Assembly: GCA_016931615.1 (NCBI GenBank)
Contig: JAFGEL010000065.1
Span: 61,718-125,717 of the forward strand
Length of the DNA: 64,000 nucleotides
Source: Desulfuromonadales bacterium
Lineage (GTDB): Bacteria > Desulfobacterota > Desulfuromonadia > Desulfuromonadales > Geopsychrobacteraceae
Direction of reading: 5' to 3'
Under the pieces are notes generated by a model that was not told where the DNA came from, searched no databases, and worked only from the letters and a program-made list of their open reading frames with translations. Made by a program: the position numbers and the translations under genes. Each line of letters opens with the position of its first letter. The first letter of the stretch is position 1. Shown here piece after piece: positions 32,488-42,433 of the stretch.

Positions 32488-35022
32488 TTACTTTTGGGCT
32501 GACAGGTTATGTCTGGTAGAGGGGGTCGGGCGTGCCGGCCACATCATCAGTAACAGTGCGAGCAGGGTCAAGTTGGCGAACATGGCCACGAGCATGGCGA
32601 GCCCGGTAAACAGCCCGAAATAAATGGTCGGAATGAAGTTTGACAGGGCAAGAATGGAAAACCCGCAGATAATTGTCACTGAGGTGTAATACATAGCCCG
32701 GCCGACACTGTCGTGGCTGCGTTTCATCGCCGCCAGATAGTTTCCGTCAAGGCGCAATTCTTCATTGAAGCGGTGTACATAGTGAATCGTGTCATCGACC
32801 GCTATGCCGATGGTGATCGCTGCAATGGTAATGGTCATGATGTCGAGAGGAATATGCAGCAGACCCATCAGCCCGAGAACTGTCGCCGCCGAGATCAGGT
32901 TTGGAATGATGGCAATGATCGCCAGACGCAGAGAGCGGAACTGGACGATAAACATCACCATAATCACCAGAAAAACCACTCCGATGGTCATGATCTGTGA
33001 GCTGAACAGACTCTGCAGGACATTGTTGTAGAGGACGAACATCCCGGTCAATTTGAGTTGTTCGGGTTTGATGCCGAGGTTGAGAGTCAGGTCAGAGCGG
33101 ATTTTCTTCAGCAGGGCATCGCGGCGCAGGTTGGGGTCGGAATCGATCACTCGAAGAGAGAACCTGACCTGGTTCCCATCGGCAGACATATAAGGCTTGA
33201 ACAGGGCGTTTTCTATCACCTTAGGAAGCTTCTTATGAATGACGGCGAGGGAGATATTATCCAGAGGCACATCCCCGTTGAGCTGTTGCATCAGGCTCAT
33301 GGTTGTCCACATGGACAGCACCTTGCCCGTCTCAGGCAGCGCGTCGAGGTAATGATGAATTTTGTGTAATGTGTCGATCTGGTAACTGTTATACCAATAA
33401 CTGCTGCCGGAAAGCCCTGCGTCGGCCTTTTCCTGGTCAAAAAAATCATCGGCGAAAGGATCAGCTTCTGGATTTGAATCATTCTGCTTTTGAGCAGTTA
33501 AAAAATCCGGATCGGCATCGATGATGATATCGAGAGGCGTTGTGCCGCCCAGTTTTTTGTCGATCAACTCCATGCCCTGATAAATTTCAGTTGTCGGCTT
33601 GAAATAATCGATAAAACGGTTTTCGACGGTCAGTTTGGAGATTCCGATACCGCTGCCGACAGTAATAATGGCGAAGATCAGGAGGGTTTTCTTGGCGTGG
33701 TGTTCTACCCAATGGGCGCATCCGTGCGTGATGAAACCAGTGATGTCAAAGCGGGGGGTAAAATGGACCGGCTTTTTACACAGCATTAATCCTGCTGGAA
33801 ACAGGGCAAAAGACAATATCAGCGCGAAGCTGATGCCGATGGCCATCATCCAGCCAAAATCGATTACCGGCCGAATGTCACTGGTGAGTAAAGAGACAAA
33901 GGCAACGATGGTTGTCAACGCGGTGTAGATGCTGGGAACGGCCTTGCTGCGAATCATCTCTTTGACCATAGTAGCATGGTCGGCCCCGGGGATTTCATCA
34001 TGCAGTTCGTTGTAACGAACAATCAGGTGGACACACAAAGACAGGGTGATGATCAGTAGTAACGAAGTAAAGTTGGAGGAAACGACGGTGACTTTCCATC
34101 CGATCAGCCCGAGAAAACCGAACATGAAGAAAACCGAAGCAAAACAGCAGAGCATCGGCAGGACCACCCAGCGGGGCTTACGGAAGATCAGGATCAGCAT
34201 CGAAACAAGAAAGACGAGCACACCCAGCCCGAAAGTGGTGAGATCATAACGGATAAAATCGATCATGTCGGCAACGATCATCGGTACGCCGCCGAGAAAG
34301 AGCGCGGCTTGTCGGCGATGTTGCTCCATGATCGAGCGAACCTGGGCGATATCCCTGGCTTCGCGTTCGGCAACCTGCCGATTATAGTCATCAAACTTCC
34401 GGATAGCCTGATCCAGGGCGTGTTTTTCTGCTGATGACAGTGAGCGCTGAAGCTGAAGCTCTCTGAGGCTGTTCCGGGCCTCCAGAAGGTCGTGATAAGT
34501 CTGATCTCGTTTAAAAAGGACCTGAAGAGCCGTGGTTTTTTCATCCGGGCTGACGAGCAGATTCTTATACAGCGGACTGGTCTGGAATTCCCTGCGCGCC
34601 AGGTCGGTATCGATGCCGGGAGTTTCCAGGGTGGGAACGCTCTGGCTCAAATCGCTCAGGGACAGCCGCGGACTGTCAATCAGCGGGACATCGAGGATAC
34701 TGAGGACCGATTCGACCCGCTCCATCTTCAGGAGACTGTCACTTAGCCGGCGAAGATCCGCTAGTGTTTCAGGGGCATAAAGATCTTTTTGCGGGGAATA
34801 GCTGATGACCAGGAAGTCTGCGCTGCCGTATTTGGCGTTAATTGAACGAAAATACTTAAGGTCTTGATCATTCTCCAGCAACAGAGAATCGGCGGATGCG
34901 TCGAGGTGGAAATCTTTGGCATAGCTGCCAATGCCGGAAACAATGATCACCATCGCCAGAATCGTCAGGAGCGGGTGGCGTAAGACGCTACGTTCGTAGA
35001 GTTTGAAAAACAATTCCGTCAT
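32488..35022 (-). CDS. RND/MMPL-superfamily exporter
   Basis: An 844-residue inner-membrane transporter with the duplicated RND plan: one helix, a large periplasmic loop (about 35-245), five to six helices, a second helix and loop (about 440-650), then five to six helices. Conserved RND patches include TIGIAVDDTIHYVHRF in the second repeat. The family (MmpL/HpnN-like) exports lipids or hydrophobic compounds powered by the proton gradient. No membrane-fusion or outer-membrane partner gene is adjacent. Substrate unknown. Confidence 0.85.
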   Translation of the reverse strand: MTELFFKLYERSVLRHPLLTILAMVIIVSGIGSYAKDFHLDASADSLLLENDQDLKYFRSINAKYGSADFLVISYSPQKDLYAPETLADLRRLSDSLLKMERVESVLSILDVPLIDSPRLSLSDLSQSVPTLETPGIDTDLARREFQTSPLYKNLLVSPDEKTTALQVLFKRDQTYHDLLEARNSLRELQLQRSLSSAEKHALDQAIRKFDDYNRQVAEREARDIAQVRSIMEQHRRQAALFLGGVPMIVADMIDFIRYDLTTFGLGVLVFLVSMLILIFRKPRWVVLPMLCCFASVFFMFGFLGLIGWKVTVVSSNFTSLLLIITLSLCVHLIVRYNELHDEIPGADHATMVKEMIRSKAVPSIYTALTTIVAFVSLLTSDIRPVIDFGWMMAIGISFALILSFALFPAGLMLCKKPVHFTPRFDITGFITHGCAHWVEHHAKKTLLIFAIITVGSGIGISKLTVENRFIDYFKPTTEIYQGMELIDKKLGGTTPLDIIIDADPDFLTAQKQNDSNPEADPFADDFFDQEKADAGLSGSSYWYNSYQIDTLHKIHHYLDALPETGKVLSMWTTMSLMQQLNGDVPLDNISLAVIHKKLPKVIENALFKPYMSADGNQVRFSLRVIDSDPNLRRDALLKKIRSDLTLNLGIKPEQLKLTGMFVLYNNVLQSLFSSQIMTIGVVFLVIMVMFIVQFRSLRLAIIAIIPNLISAATVLGLMGLLHIPLDIMTITIAAITIGIAVDDTIHYVHRFNEELRLDGNYLAAMKRSHDSVGRAMYYTSVTIICGFSILALSNFIPTIYFGLFTGLAMLVAMFANLTLLALLLMMWPARPTPSTRHNLSAQK

Positions 35023-35093
35023 GAAGTCCCTGTCGGCAAAATTTAGACAGAGGTCATTATAGCCGGTTTATCTGTCCAAGGGAATCGCTTCAT

Positions 35094-35119
35094 GAAAAAA
35101 GCCCCGGTTGCCCGGGGCT
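35094..35119 (-). terminator. Intrinsic terminator of the fumarase gene
   Basis: On the reverse strand an 8-bp stem (AGCCCCGG / CCGGGGCT) with a 4-base loop is followed by TTTTTT, about 50 bases after the fumarase stop. Confidence 0.88.
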
Positions 35120-35167
35120 CAAGAAAAAAGTGATTAAATCATGTACTTAATTAAATATGTCCCCGGA

Positions 35168-36787
35168 TTAAAGACCGAGTTTTTTGAAGAAGTCGTTGCC
35201 TTTGTCATCAACCAGGATGAATGCCGGGAAGTTTTCAACTTCGATCTTCCATACGGCTTCCATTCCCAGTTCCGGGAAGTCAATGCATTCGACCTTCTTG
35301 ATGTTTTCTTCAGCCAGAACGGCTGCCGGTCCACCGATTGAGCCGAGGTAGAAGCCTTTATGCTTGGCACAGGCATCGGTGACCTGCTGGCTGCGGTTCC
35401 CCTTGGCGATCATGATCATTGACCCGCCGTTGCTCTGCAACAGGTCCACATAGCTGTCCATCCGTCCTGCCGTCGTCGGACCGAAAGATCCTGAAGGCTT
35501 TCCGGCTGGGGTTTTAGCCGGACCGGCATAATAGATCGGATGGTTTTTCAGGTAGTCCGGCAGCGGTTTGCCGCTGTCAAGGATTTCCTTGAATTTGGCG
35601 TGAGCGATATCACGGCCGACAACAATCGTCCCGTTCAGCCGCAGGGGAGCGCCAACTTCGAGCTTGGTCAGGTCGGCAAGGACTTCGCTCATCGGGCGAT
35701 TCAGATTGATTTCGGTGGCGACACTTCCTTTGCCGCGCAATTCACTCGGGATCAGGCGGCCCGGATTGCGGTCCATCTCTTCGATAAACAATCCGTCCTT
35801 GGTGATCTTGGCCTTGATGTTGCGGTCAGCCGAGCAGGACACAGCCATGCCTACGGGGCAGGATGCTCCATGGCGGGGCAGGCGAATGACACGCACGTCG
35901 TGAGCAAAGTACTTGCCTCCGAATTGAGCACCGATGCCGAGTTCCTGAGCGGCTTTGAGGAGTTTTGCTTCCAGTTCGAGATCGCGGAATGCCTGGCCGT
36001 GCTCATTGCCTTCGGTCGGCAGCTCGTCAAGGTAGCGGGCGGTGGCCAGTTTAACGGTTTTCATACAGGCGTCTGCCGAGGTGCCACCGATAACGAAGGC
36101 CAGATGGTAGGGCGGGCAGGCAGCCGTACCGATGGTTTTCATTTTTTGAATCAGGAAAGATTCCAGTTTCTCCGGATTGAGCAGGGCTTTGGTTTCCTGA
36201 AACAGCATGGTTTTATTGGCTGAACCACCGCCTTTGGCGATAAACAGAAACTTGTAGGCATCGCCTTCGGTCGCATAAAGGTCGATCTGGGCGGGAAGAT
36301 TGGTGCCGGTATTCTTTTCCTTGTACATGTCTAGAGCGACAGTCTGACTGTAACGCAGGTTTTCCTCAGTGTACGTTTTGAAAACCCCCTCAGAAATGCG
36401 TTCCGCATCGTTGCCCCCGGTCCAGACCTGTTGACCTTTTTTGCCGATAACCGTGGCGGTACCCGTGTCCTGACAGAAGGGCAGCTCAAAATTGGCGGCT
36501 ATTTCAGCATTACGCAGAAATGCCATGGCGACAGTGCGATCGTTGTCGGAAGCCTCAGGGTCACTGAGGATTTTGGCAACCTGTTCATTGTGATCCGGCC
36601 GTAACAGGAAAGAGACATCGCGCATGGCGGTGTTGGAGAGAACCGTCAACGCCTGGGGATCGACTTTGAGGACATTCTGGCCATCAAAATTCACGACGCT
36701 GACGAACTGTTCGGATCCTTCAATCTTGTAGTACTTGGTCGATTCTGCACCTAAGGGCATTGGATCCTGATACTTGAAATCTGGCAT
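35168..36787 (-). CDS. fumA: Class I (Fe-S) fumarate hydratase
   Basis: A 539-residue oxygen-sensitive [4Fe-4S] fumarase of the fused FumA/B type, interconverting fumarate and malate in the TCA cycle. Likely cluster cysteines lie in [18 protein letters not shown] and [11 protein letters not shown]. The C-terminal beta domain follows ([21 protein letters not shown]). The start at 36787 is preceded by AAGGAG; the track ORF adds 20 codons upstream that do not resemble the family. It has a well-formed promoter and its own terminator, so it is probably monocistronic. Confidence 0.95.
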   Translation of the reverse strand: MPDFKYQDPMPLGAESTKYYKIEGSEQFVSVVNFDGQNVLKVDPQALTVLSNTAMRDVSFLLRPDHNEQVAKILSDPEASDNDRTVAMAFLRNAEIAANFELPFCQDTGTATVIGKKGQQVWTGGNDAERISEGVFKTYTEENLRYSQTVALDMYKEKNTGTNLPAQIDLYATEGDAYKFLFIAKGGGSANKTMLFQETKALLNPEKLESFLIQKMKTIGTAACPPYHLAFVIGGTSADACMKTVKLATARYLDELPTEGNEHGQAFRDLELEAKLLKAAQELGIGAQFGGKYFAHDVRVIRLPRHGASCPVGMAVSCSADRNIKAKITKDGLFIEEMDRNPGRLIPSELRGKGSVATEINLNRPMSEVLADLTKLEVGAPLRLNGTIVVGRDIAHAKFKEILDSGKPLPDYLKNHPIYYAGPAKTPAGKPSGSFGPTTAGRMDSYVDLLQSNGGSMIMIAKGNRSQQVTDACAKHKGFYLGSIGGPAAVLAEENIKKVECIDFPELGMEAVWKIEVENFPAFILVDDKGNDFFKKLGL

Positions 36788-36965
36788 CTTCTCACTCCTT
36801 ATGCATTGGGATAGACATCCGGGACATTTGACCCGCACAAAACTCATGCATTATAGGTGATTTTTATACAGTTGTCGACTGATAAGAACGCTCCGAGGGT
36901 ATCAATATCACGACATTTAAAGGGTGCTTTCCGGTTGCGCCCTGATGCCTGGGCAAGGTCTTATA
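36788..36965. other. Intergenic region, fumarase leader side
   Basis: This is the fumarase half of the 348-base divergent gap between fumarase and cysE. It holds the fumarase promoter (listed separately) and, between about 36880 and 36960, no feature I recognise. No ORF or tRNA is seen. Confidence 0.5.
36850..36878 (-). promoter_or_regulatory. fumA: Sigma70-type promoter for fumarase
   Basis: On the reverse strand TCGACA and a perfect TATAAT are separated by 17 bases. The predicted transcript start, near 36843, leaves a leader of about 55 bases before the ATG. Confidence 0.72.
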
Positions 36966-37021
36966 ATACCTGACTAAAATGTTTGAAAAAAATTGACAGA
37001 AATAGTCGGGTATGCTAGTAA
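36966..37021 (+). promoter_or_regulatory. Two IscR type-1-like operators over the cysE-iscR promoter
   Basis: Site A (36966-36990) begins with the perfect half-site ATACCTGACTAAAAT. Site B (36989-37013) ends with the perfect half-site ATAGTCGGGTAT and matches the E. coli type-1 IscR consensus at 22 of 25 positions by hand count. Site B covers the -35 TTGACA (36993-36998); a weak -10 (TAGTAA) follows 17 bases later. IscR, the second gene of the operon, is the obvious ligand, giving negative feedback on cysE-iscR-nifS-nifU. Confidence 0.72.
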
Positions 37022-37135
37022 ATTGCTAGATTTTGGATGGTAAATGTAAAAAAATATCATTCGGTGTTTGAAACTTTACATCTTTTATCTGGTATCGAAT
37101 CTGTGGGATAATGTAATCGCTGGAGGTAAGCCGGA

Positions 37136-37837
37136 ATGTTTTCTCATCTAAAAGAAGATTTACGAGTTGTTTTTGACCGTGACCCGGCCGTCAGAAGTGT
37201 TTTTGAGATTGTTCTCTGCTATCCAGGCTTCCACGCGATGATTTTTTATCGCTTGTCCCACTGGTTGTGGGTCAACAATTTAAAACTCGCCGGACGTTTC
37301 ATCTCCCATGTCGGACGCTTTTTGACCGGCATCGAGATTCATCCGGGAGCGACCATCGGGCGAGGCTTTTTTATCGATCATGGCATGGGTGTCGTGATCG
37401 GTGAGACGGCAGAGATCGGTGATAACTGTACCCTTTACCACGGCGTCACTCTGGGTGGCACGTCCTGGGCAAAAGAGAAAAGGCATCCGACTCTGGGTAA
37501 CAACGTGATTATCGGTTCGGGAGCAAAAATTCTGGGTCCTTTTACTCTTGGGGACAACTGTAAAGTCGGTTCCAATTCGGTCGTGGTGAAAGAAGTCCCT
37601 GAAAATGCCACCGTGGTGGGTATTCCCGGGCGCGTTGTGATGTCGGGTGAAAAGCGGGTTGGTGTCGACCTGGAGCATGACAAACTGCCCGATCCGGTTG
37701 CCAAAGCGGTCAGTTGTGTCTTTGATCAGCTCCATCGTCTCGAAGACCAGGTCGAAGAATTGCAAAAAGAGCAAAAAAGGTTGCAGTCCGAGCTGGCGGA
37801 ATATGAAAGAAACGCTCAGCAGAGAGAAGTCGTCTGA
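37136..37837 (+). CDS. cysE: Serine O-acetyltransferase
   Basis: A 233-residue acetyltransferase making O-acetylserine, the carbon skeleton for cysteine. The left-handed beta-helix is visible as hexapeptide repeats with [23 protein letters not shown] and [10 protein letters not shown] (catalytic His in the DHG and YHG loops). The last 30 residues form a charged coiled coil ([23 protein letters not shown]). GGAGG precedes the ATG. It heads the cysE-iscR-nifS-nifU operon, so cysteine supply and Fe-S assembly share control. Confidence 0.95.
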   Translation: MFSHLKEDLRVVFDRDPAVRSVFEIVLCYPGFHAMIFYRLSHWLWVNNLKLAGRFISHVGRFLTGIEIHPGATIGRGFFIDHGMGVVIGETAEIGDNCTLYHGVTLGGTSWAKEKRHPTLGNNVIIGSGAKILGPFTLGDNCKVGSNSVVVKEVPENATVVGIPGRVVMSGEKRVGVDLEHDKLPDPVAKAVSCVFDQLHRLEDQVEELQKEQKRLQSELAEYERNAQQREVV

Positions 37838-38274
37838 TGCGCATGTCAACCAAAGCACAGTACGCAGTGCGGGCACTGGTCAGCCTGAACCTGACCAGCG
37901 ACGGGGCGCCTGTGACGATTAAGGCGATTTCCGAGCAGGAGAAGATTTCCCTGAATTACCTTGAGCAGCTCTTTGTCAAGCTGCGTCGTGGCGAGATCGT
38001 TCAGAGTGTCAGGGGCCCGGGCGGCGGTTATGTTCTGGCGCGTCATCCCGCGGACATAACGATAGATCAGATCATCGATACGGTTGAAGAAGCGATTATG
38101 CCGTTGTCCTGTATGAATGATGACGGCAGCTGCAGTTGCGGTCTTGAGTGCACGACCCAGGCCGTCTGGCAGGGACTGGGACAGCAAATCCGCAGTTTCC
38201 TGGCATCGATGACTCTTGAAGATTTAACCAATGACGGGCGACAGCGGCTGACGGGCTGCGTGTCGAACAGTTAA
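37837..38274 (+). CDS. iscR: Rrf2-family regulator IscR
   Basis: A 145-residue winged-helix repressor of the Rrf2 family. MSTKAQYAVRALVSL is the family N-terminus. The cluster-binding region has Cys residues in LSCMNDDGSCSCGLEC, the spacing region where IscR holds its [2Fe-2S] cluster. Its ATG shares one base with the cysE stop (TGATG). IscR-type boxes lie upstream of the operon, so it probably represses its own transcription when Fe-S clusters are plentiful. Other Rrf2 members (CymR, NsrR) are less likely given the nifS-nifU neighbours. Confidence 0.9.
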   Translation: MRMSTKAQYAVRALVSLNLTSDGAPVTIKAISEQEKISLNYLEQLFVKLRRGEIVQSVRGPGGGYVLARHPADITIDQIIDTVEEAIMPLSCMNDDGSCSCGLECTTQAVWQGLGQQIRSFLASMTLEDLTNDGRQRLTGCVSNS

Positions 38275-38304
38275 ACCCATTTTTCGTTAAACCGGAGGTT
38301 TTTT

Positions 38305-39522
38305 GTGAACAAGATTTACCTGGACAACAATGCGACTACCGCTGTGAAAGAAGAAGTTCTTGACGCGATGTTGCCCTATTTTCGTGAGCAGTTCGGTAAC
38401 CCTTCAAGTGTCCACTGGGCCGGCCGGATGGTCAGCAGTGCCATAGAAAAAGCCCGTGAGCAGGTGGCTGAGCTGTTGAATTGCTCACCAGCGGAAGTGA
38501 TATTTCTCTCCTGCGGCAGTGAAGGTGATAACTATGCCATCAAAGGGACCGCCGAGGCTTTGAAGCATAAAGGGAACCATATCATCACCACAGCGGTGGA
38601 ACATCCTGCCGTGCTGGAAACCTGTGAAGCTCTTGAAAAGGATGGCTTTGAGGTCACCTACCTGGGTGTTGATCGCGACGGTATGCTGGATCTAAAGGAA
38701 CTCGAAGCAGCCATCACCCCTCAGACCATACTGATTTCGGTCATGTGGGCCAACAATGAAACAGGGAATATCTTTCCGATCAGCGAAATCGGCGCGATCG
38801 CCAAAAAACATCGGGTCAGATTTCACACCGATGCCGTCCAGGCGGCGGGGAAGATCCCGGTGGACGTGCGGGCAGCCAATGTCGACATGGCAGTCATTTC
38901 AGGGCACAAGATCGGGGCTCCGAAGGGGGTCGGGGCCATGTATCTGAAACGTGGAACTAAAATCAACCGCTTCATGCACGGTGGTCATCAGGAACGCAAT
39001 CGTCGTGCCGGAACCCATAATGTCGCCGGCATTGTCGGGCTGGGAGTGGCCTGTGAACTGGCCCTGAGAGATCTTGACAGCAATTATGCCTATGTCCGTC
39101 AACTGCGGGACAAACTGGAGCAGGGGATTCTGGAGACCATTCCCGAGGTCAAGCTCAATGGGCACCCCGATGCTGATCTGAGGTTGCCGAACACCCTGAA
39201 TGTCAGTTTCAATTATATTGAAGGTGAGTCGCTGCTGCTGTTCTTTGACATGAAAGGGATCGCTGCATCCTCAGGTTCAGCCTGTACTTCCGGTTCGTTG
39301 GAGCCTTCGCATGTTATGGGAGCCATGGGCGTTGATATCGTTCTTGCTCATTCCAGCACCCGCTTCAGTCTGGGGCCGGACAACACCGAAGAAGAGATTG
39401 ACTATGTTTTAAATGAACTGCCCCCGATCGTTCAACGGTTGCGGGAAATGAGTCCGTTATATAATCGGGAAGAGCCGACGCCTCTGTCTTGTGATGAGTG
39501 TCGTATGGTTCATCGTGCCTGA
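38305..39522 (+). CDS. nifS: Cysteine desulfurase NifS/IscS
   Basis: A 405-residue PLP enzyme that takes sulfur from cysteine for Fe-S cluster assembly and, via MnmA, tRNA thiolation. Features: YLDNNATTAV at the N-terminus, the PLP-lysine motif SGHKIGAPKGVG, and the persulfide Cys loop SSGSACTSGS. It extends slightly past typical NifS with a Cys-containing tail (LSCDECRMV), possibly metal-binding. GTG start with GGAGG upstream. Confidence 0.94.
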   Translation: MNKIYLDNNATTAVKEEVLDAMLPYFREQFGNPSSVHWAGRMVSSAIEKAREQVAELLNCSPAEVIFLSCGSEGDNYAIKGTAEALKHKGNHIITTAVEHPAVLETCEALEKDGFEVTYLGVDRDGMLDLKELEAAITPQTILISVMWANNETGNIFPISEIGAIAKKHRVRFHTDAVQAAGKIPVDVRAANVDMAVISGHKIGAPKGVGAMYLKRGTKINRFMHGGHQERNRRAGTHNVAGIVGLGVACELALRDLDSNYAYVRQLRDKLEQGILETIPEVKLNGHPDADLRLPNTLNVSFNYIEGESLLLFFDMKGIAASSGSACTSGSLEPSHVMGAMGVDIVLAHSSTRFSLGPDNTEEEIDYVLNELPPIVQRLREMSPLYNREEPTPLSCDECRMVHRA

Positions 39523-39551
39523 AAATAGCTGAAATAACAGGGAGAATAATT

Positions 39552-39923
39552 ATGTATACAGAAAAAGTCATGGATCACTTTTCCAACCCGCGCAATGTCG
39601 GTGAAATAGCTAACGCCAATGGTGTCGGAGAGGTGGGTAACGCCTCTTGCGGCGATATCATGAAAATTTATCTGAAAGTCGAAGGGGACGTCATTCAGGA
39701 TGTCAAATTCAAAACTTTTGGCTGCGGCGCGGCTATTGCGACCTCGTCAATGGTGACGGAACTGGCGATCGGCAAGACCATTGATGAGGCTTTGGTTCTC
39801 ACCAATCAGGCTGTTGCCGAAGCCCTGGACGGTCTGCCGCCGGCCAAGATGCACTGTTCTAATCTTGCTGCCGACGCCTTGCATGAAGCGATCAAGGATT
39901 ATCGGGAAAAGCATCCGGCTTAA
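39552..39923 (+). CDS. iscU: Fe-S cluster assembly scaffold (NifU/IscU)
   Basis: A 123-residue scaffold on which clusters are assembled with sulfur from NifS. All three cluster cysteines are present: GNASCGDIMK, FGCGAA and MHCSNLA. It consists of the N-terminal U-type domain only, without the ferredoxin-like and Nfu parts of full NifU. The ATG at 39552 follows GGGAGA; the track start lies within nifS. No hscBA or fdx genes follow; the next gene is the tRNA thiolase mnmA. Confidence 0.93.
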   Translation: MYTEKVMDHFSNPRNVGEIANANGVGEVGNASCGDIMKIYLKVEGDVIQDVKFKTFGCGAAIATSSMVTELAIGKTIDEALVLTNQAVAEALDGLPPAKMHCSNLAADALHEAIKDYREKHPA

Positions 39924-39953
39924 TTTTAAAAAGATTGAAATATCGACAAGAGG

Positions 39954-39982
39954 AGGGCTCTGCAGTTGCGGAGCCCTTCTTT
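39954..39982 (+). terminator. Hairpin between iscU and mnmA (likely partial terminator)
   Basis: AGGGCTC and GAGCCCT form a 7-bp stem, extendable inward, followed by TCTTT. The T-tract is short, so some transcripts may run into mnmA-mtaB. The track start of mnmA lies within this hairpin, which argues for a later start. Confidence 0.6.
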
Positions 39983-39998
39983 GTCAATTGAGGCTGTT

Positions 39999-41042
39999 TT
40001 GAAAAAAAAAGTCGTTGTTGCCATGAGTGGAGGTGTCGATTCCTCAGTTGCGGCATTGCTGTTGAAGGAAGAGGGCTACGAGGTCATCGGGGTTACGCTG
40101 CATTTGTGGGCTGAACAGAATCTGAACGGGCAGTCAGAGGTTGTGGCTGCGGCGGAAGAGATGGCTTCCCGTCTTGATATCCCGTTTCATGCCTATGATC
40201 TGATGTCAAGGTTTCGCCAAAAGGTTGTCGATCCTTTTTGTCATGATTATCTCGCCGGCCGCACACCCAATCCCTGTATCCTGTGTAATCAATTTCTTAA
40301 ATTTGGAGAGCTTCAGGTCATCACGCAGGAACTGGGAGCCGATTACCTGGCAACCGGGCATTATGCCGCCCGGACGCTGATAGACGGTCACTACCAGGTG
40401 CGAAAGGGGCGGGATGCAATAAAGGATCAGAGCTATTTTCTGTTCACTCTGCAACATAACCAACTGCGACACTGTTTATTTCCTCTGGGAGACCTGACCA
40501 AACAGCAGGTGAGGGATTACGCCTCCCGGCTGGATCTGGAACTCAGCGAAAAAAAGGAAAGCCAGGATATCTGTTTTATCCCGGATGGTGATTATGCCGC
40601 TTTCCTCTCGAGAGAAAAAGACACTGACCATCTGGCCGGTGAGATTGTTCATGTTTCCGGTAAGGTCCTGGCAAAGCATCAGGGGACCTTTCATTATACC
40701 GTCGGGCAACGCAAAGGCCTGGGGATCGGTTGGAGTGAACCTCTTTATGTTATTGCTCTGGATGCTGCAAATCAGCGGGTCATCGTCGGGGAGCGAGACT
40801 GTCTGCAGGGCAGGGAACTGAGCCTCAATCGCTGTTGCCTGAATATGGGTCGGCCTGAACCGGTGTTTTCCTGTTCGTGTCGTATCCGCTATCGGCACAG
40901 GGAAGCCCCTGCACGGGTTGAACTGCTTGATAATGGAAAGGCGCGCGTGGTTTTCGAGCAGCCGCAGGAAGGCATCACCCCGGGTCAGGCAGCTGTTTTC
41001 TATGAAGATGATCGGGTTATTGGCGGAGGCTGGATTCAATGA
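39999..41042 (+). CDS. mnmA: tRNA-specific 2-thiouridylase MnmA
   Basis: A 347-residue enzyme that adds sulfur to the wobble uridine of Lys, Glu and Gln tRNAs. The ATP PP-loop AMSGGVDSS, the first catalytic Cys in NPCILCNQ, ATGHYA, and the second catalytic Cys region SQDICFIPDGDY are all present. The third TTG of the track ORF (39999) is preferred: TGAGG lies 5 bases upstream and the product starts LKKKVVVAMSGG as the family does. Sulfur should come from the NifS encoded just upstream. Confidence 0.93.
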   Translation: MKKKVVVAMSGGVDSSVAALLLKEEGYEVIGVTLHLWAEQNLNGQSEVVAAAEEMASRLDIPFHAYDLMSRFRQKVVDPFCHDYLAGRTPNPCILCNQFLKFGELQVITQELGADYLATGHYAARTLIDGHYQVRKGRDAIKDQSYFLFTLQHNQLRHCLFPLGDLTKQQVRDYASRLDLELSEKKESQDICFIPDGDYAAFLSREKDTDHLAGEIVHVSGKVLAKHQGTFHYTVGQRKGLGIGWSEPLYVIALDAANQRVIVGERDCLQGRELSLNRCCLNMGRPEPVFSCSCRIRYRHREAPARVELLDNGKARVVFEQPQEGITPGQAAVFYEDDRVIGGGWIQ

Positions 41043-42343
41043 CTGCAACCTATGCGATCGTCACTCTGGGTTGCAAAACTAATCAGTTTGAATCGGCGGC
41101 CATGGGAGAACAGTTGCAGTATGCCGGTTATCGGCCGGTCGATTTTTCCAGTGGCGCTGACCTGGTGATTGTCAATACCTGTACAGTGACGGCGGCGACG
41201 GATGCACAATCAAGAAATTTAATCCGTCGGGCCAAACGGTTCAATCCGGCAAGCCGTATTATCGTGACAGGATGCTATGCGCAGATTGATCCTCAGAGCT
41301 TGAAACGGCTTCCAGGCGTGACCCTGGTTCTGGGCAACCGAGAAAAAACGGAACTTCTAAAGCATCTCCACGCTGCAAAATCAAACGCGATGATCAGGGT
41401 TTCCGATATTCGTGAACAGCACAGCATCGAACCCCTCAGCCTGACCGGCTTTGAGCAGCGCAGCCGGGCTTTTGTCCAGATTCAAAACGGCTGTGATGCC
41501 TTCTGCTCGTATTGCATTATTCCCTATGCGCGTGGTCGAAGCCGCTCGGTTCCAATAAACGCTGTGGTCAGGCAGATTGAAGAGTTGTCGACCAACGGCT
41601 ACCCCGAAGTGGTCCTCACCGGTATTCACATCGGCCAATACGGTCTTGATCTTGACCCATCAACCAATCTGTTGACCTTGCTGCAGGAGATAGAAAAATC
41701 GGACTTTCAGGGGCGGCTGCGTTTAGGATCCATCGAACCTACGGAACTGAGCCTTGATCTGCTGGATTATGTCGCCGACAGTTCCTGGATCTGTCCCCAC
41801 TTGCATATCCCGCTACAGGCAGGTTCCAACAGGGTGCTTGAGCGGATGAACCGCCATTATAAGACGGCTTTTTATCGAAATCTGCTACTCGCAATTCGAC
41901 AACGTCATGCTGATGCAGCGATCGGACTCGATATTATTGCCGGTTTTCCCGGTGAAACGGATAAGGATTTTATCGAGACCCTTGAACTGCTCGATGAATT
42001 ACCTTTTACCCACATGCACGTTTTCCCTTACAGCCGCCGTCCCGGGACTCCTGCTGCGGAGATGTCAGGCCAATTGCCGGGGGATGTCATCAAATCTCGT
42101 GCTGCCCGTTTACGTCAAGTCGGGACAGATAAATTGACCGCGTATTCTAACTCATTTATTGGCCGGATACTTAATGTTGTCGTTGAAGGTAAGGTTAGTA
42201 ATAATCTGAAAAAAGGACTTTCTGAGTTTTATCTTCCAGTCAATTTTGAGGCAGACGAGGGTGTAGCAGGCACCCTGATTCCTGTCACTATCGCTGAGGC
42301 CAACGGTGAAACCCTTAAGGGCAAAATCTATGTATCCTCATGA
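41039..42343 (+). CDS. mtaB: tRNA t6A37 methylthiotransferase MtaB
   Basis: A 434-residue radical-SAM methylthiotransferase converting t6A37 to ms2t6A37. N-terminal cluster cysteines lie in LGCKTNQ, NTCTVT and TGCYAQ; the radical SAM motif is CDAFCSYC, followed by IIPYARGRSRS, which together with GCKTNQ is characteristic of MtaB rather than MiaB. A TRAM domain closes the protein. It overlaps mnmA by ATGA, pairing two tRNA sulfur-modification genes. The t6A enzyme TsaD is encoded at 50.4 kb. Confidence 0.94.
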   Translation: MTATYAIVTLGCKTNQFESAAMGEQLQYAGYRPVDFSSGADLVIVNTCTVTAATDAQSRNLIRRAKRFNPASRIIVTGCYAQIDPQSLKRLPGVTLVLGNREKTELLKHLHAAKSNAMIRVSDIREQHSIEPLSLTGFEQRSRAFVQIQNGCDAFCSYCIIPYARGRSRSVPINAVVRQIEELSTNGYPEVVLTGIHIGQYGLDLDPSTNLLTLLQEIEKSDFQGRLRLGSIEPTELSLDLLDYVADSSWICPHLHIPLQAGSNRVLERMNRHYKTAFYRNLLLAIRQRHADAAIGLDIIAGFPGETDKDFIETLELLDELPFTHMHVFPYSRRPGTPAAEMSGQLPGDVIKSRAARLRQVGTDKLTAYSNSFIGRILNVVVEGKVSNNLKKGLSEFYLPVNFEADEGVAGTLIPVTIAEANGETLKGKIYVSS

Positions 42344-42433
42344 GCCTTGTGGCGATTAACGACTGTTTTTCACGTGGTTGACATTCCTTTCAAGTCTGTT
42401 TGAATTATTAAACAACAAGTTTTCTGTGCTGAA

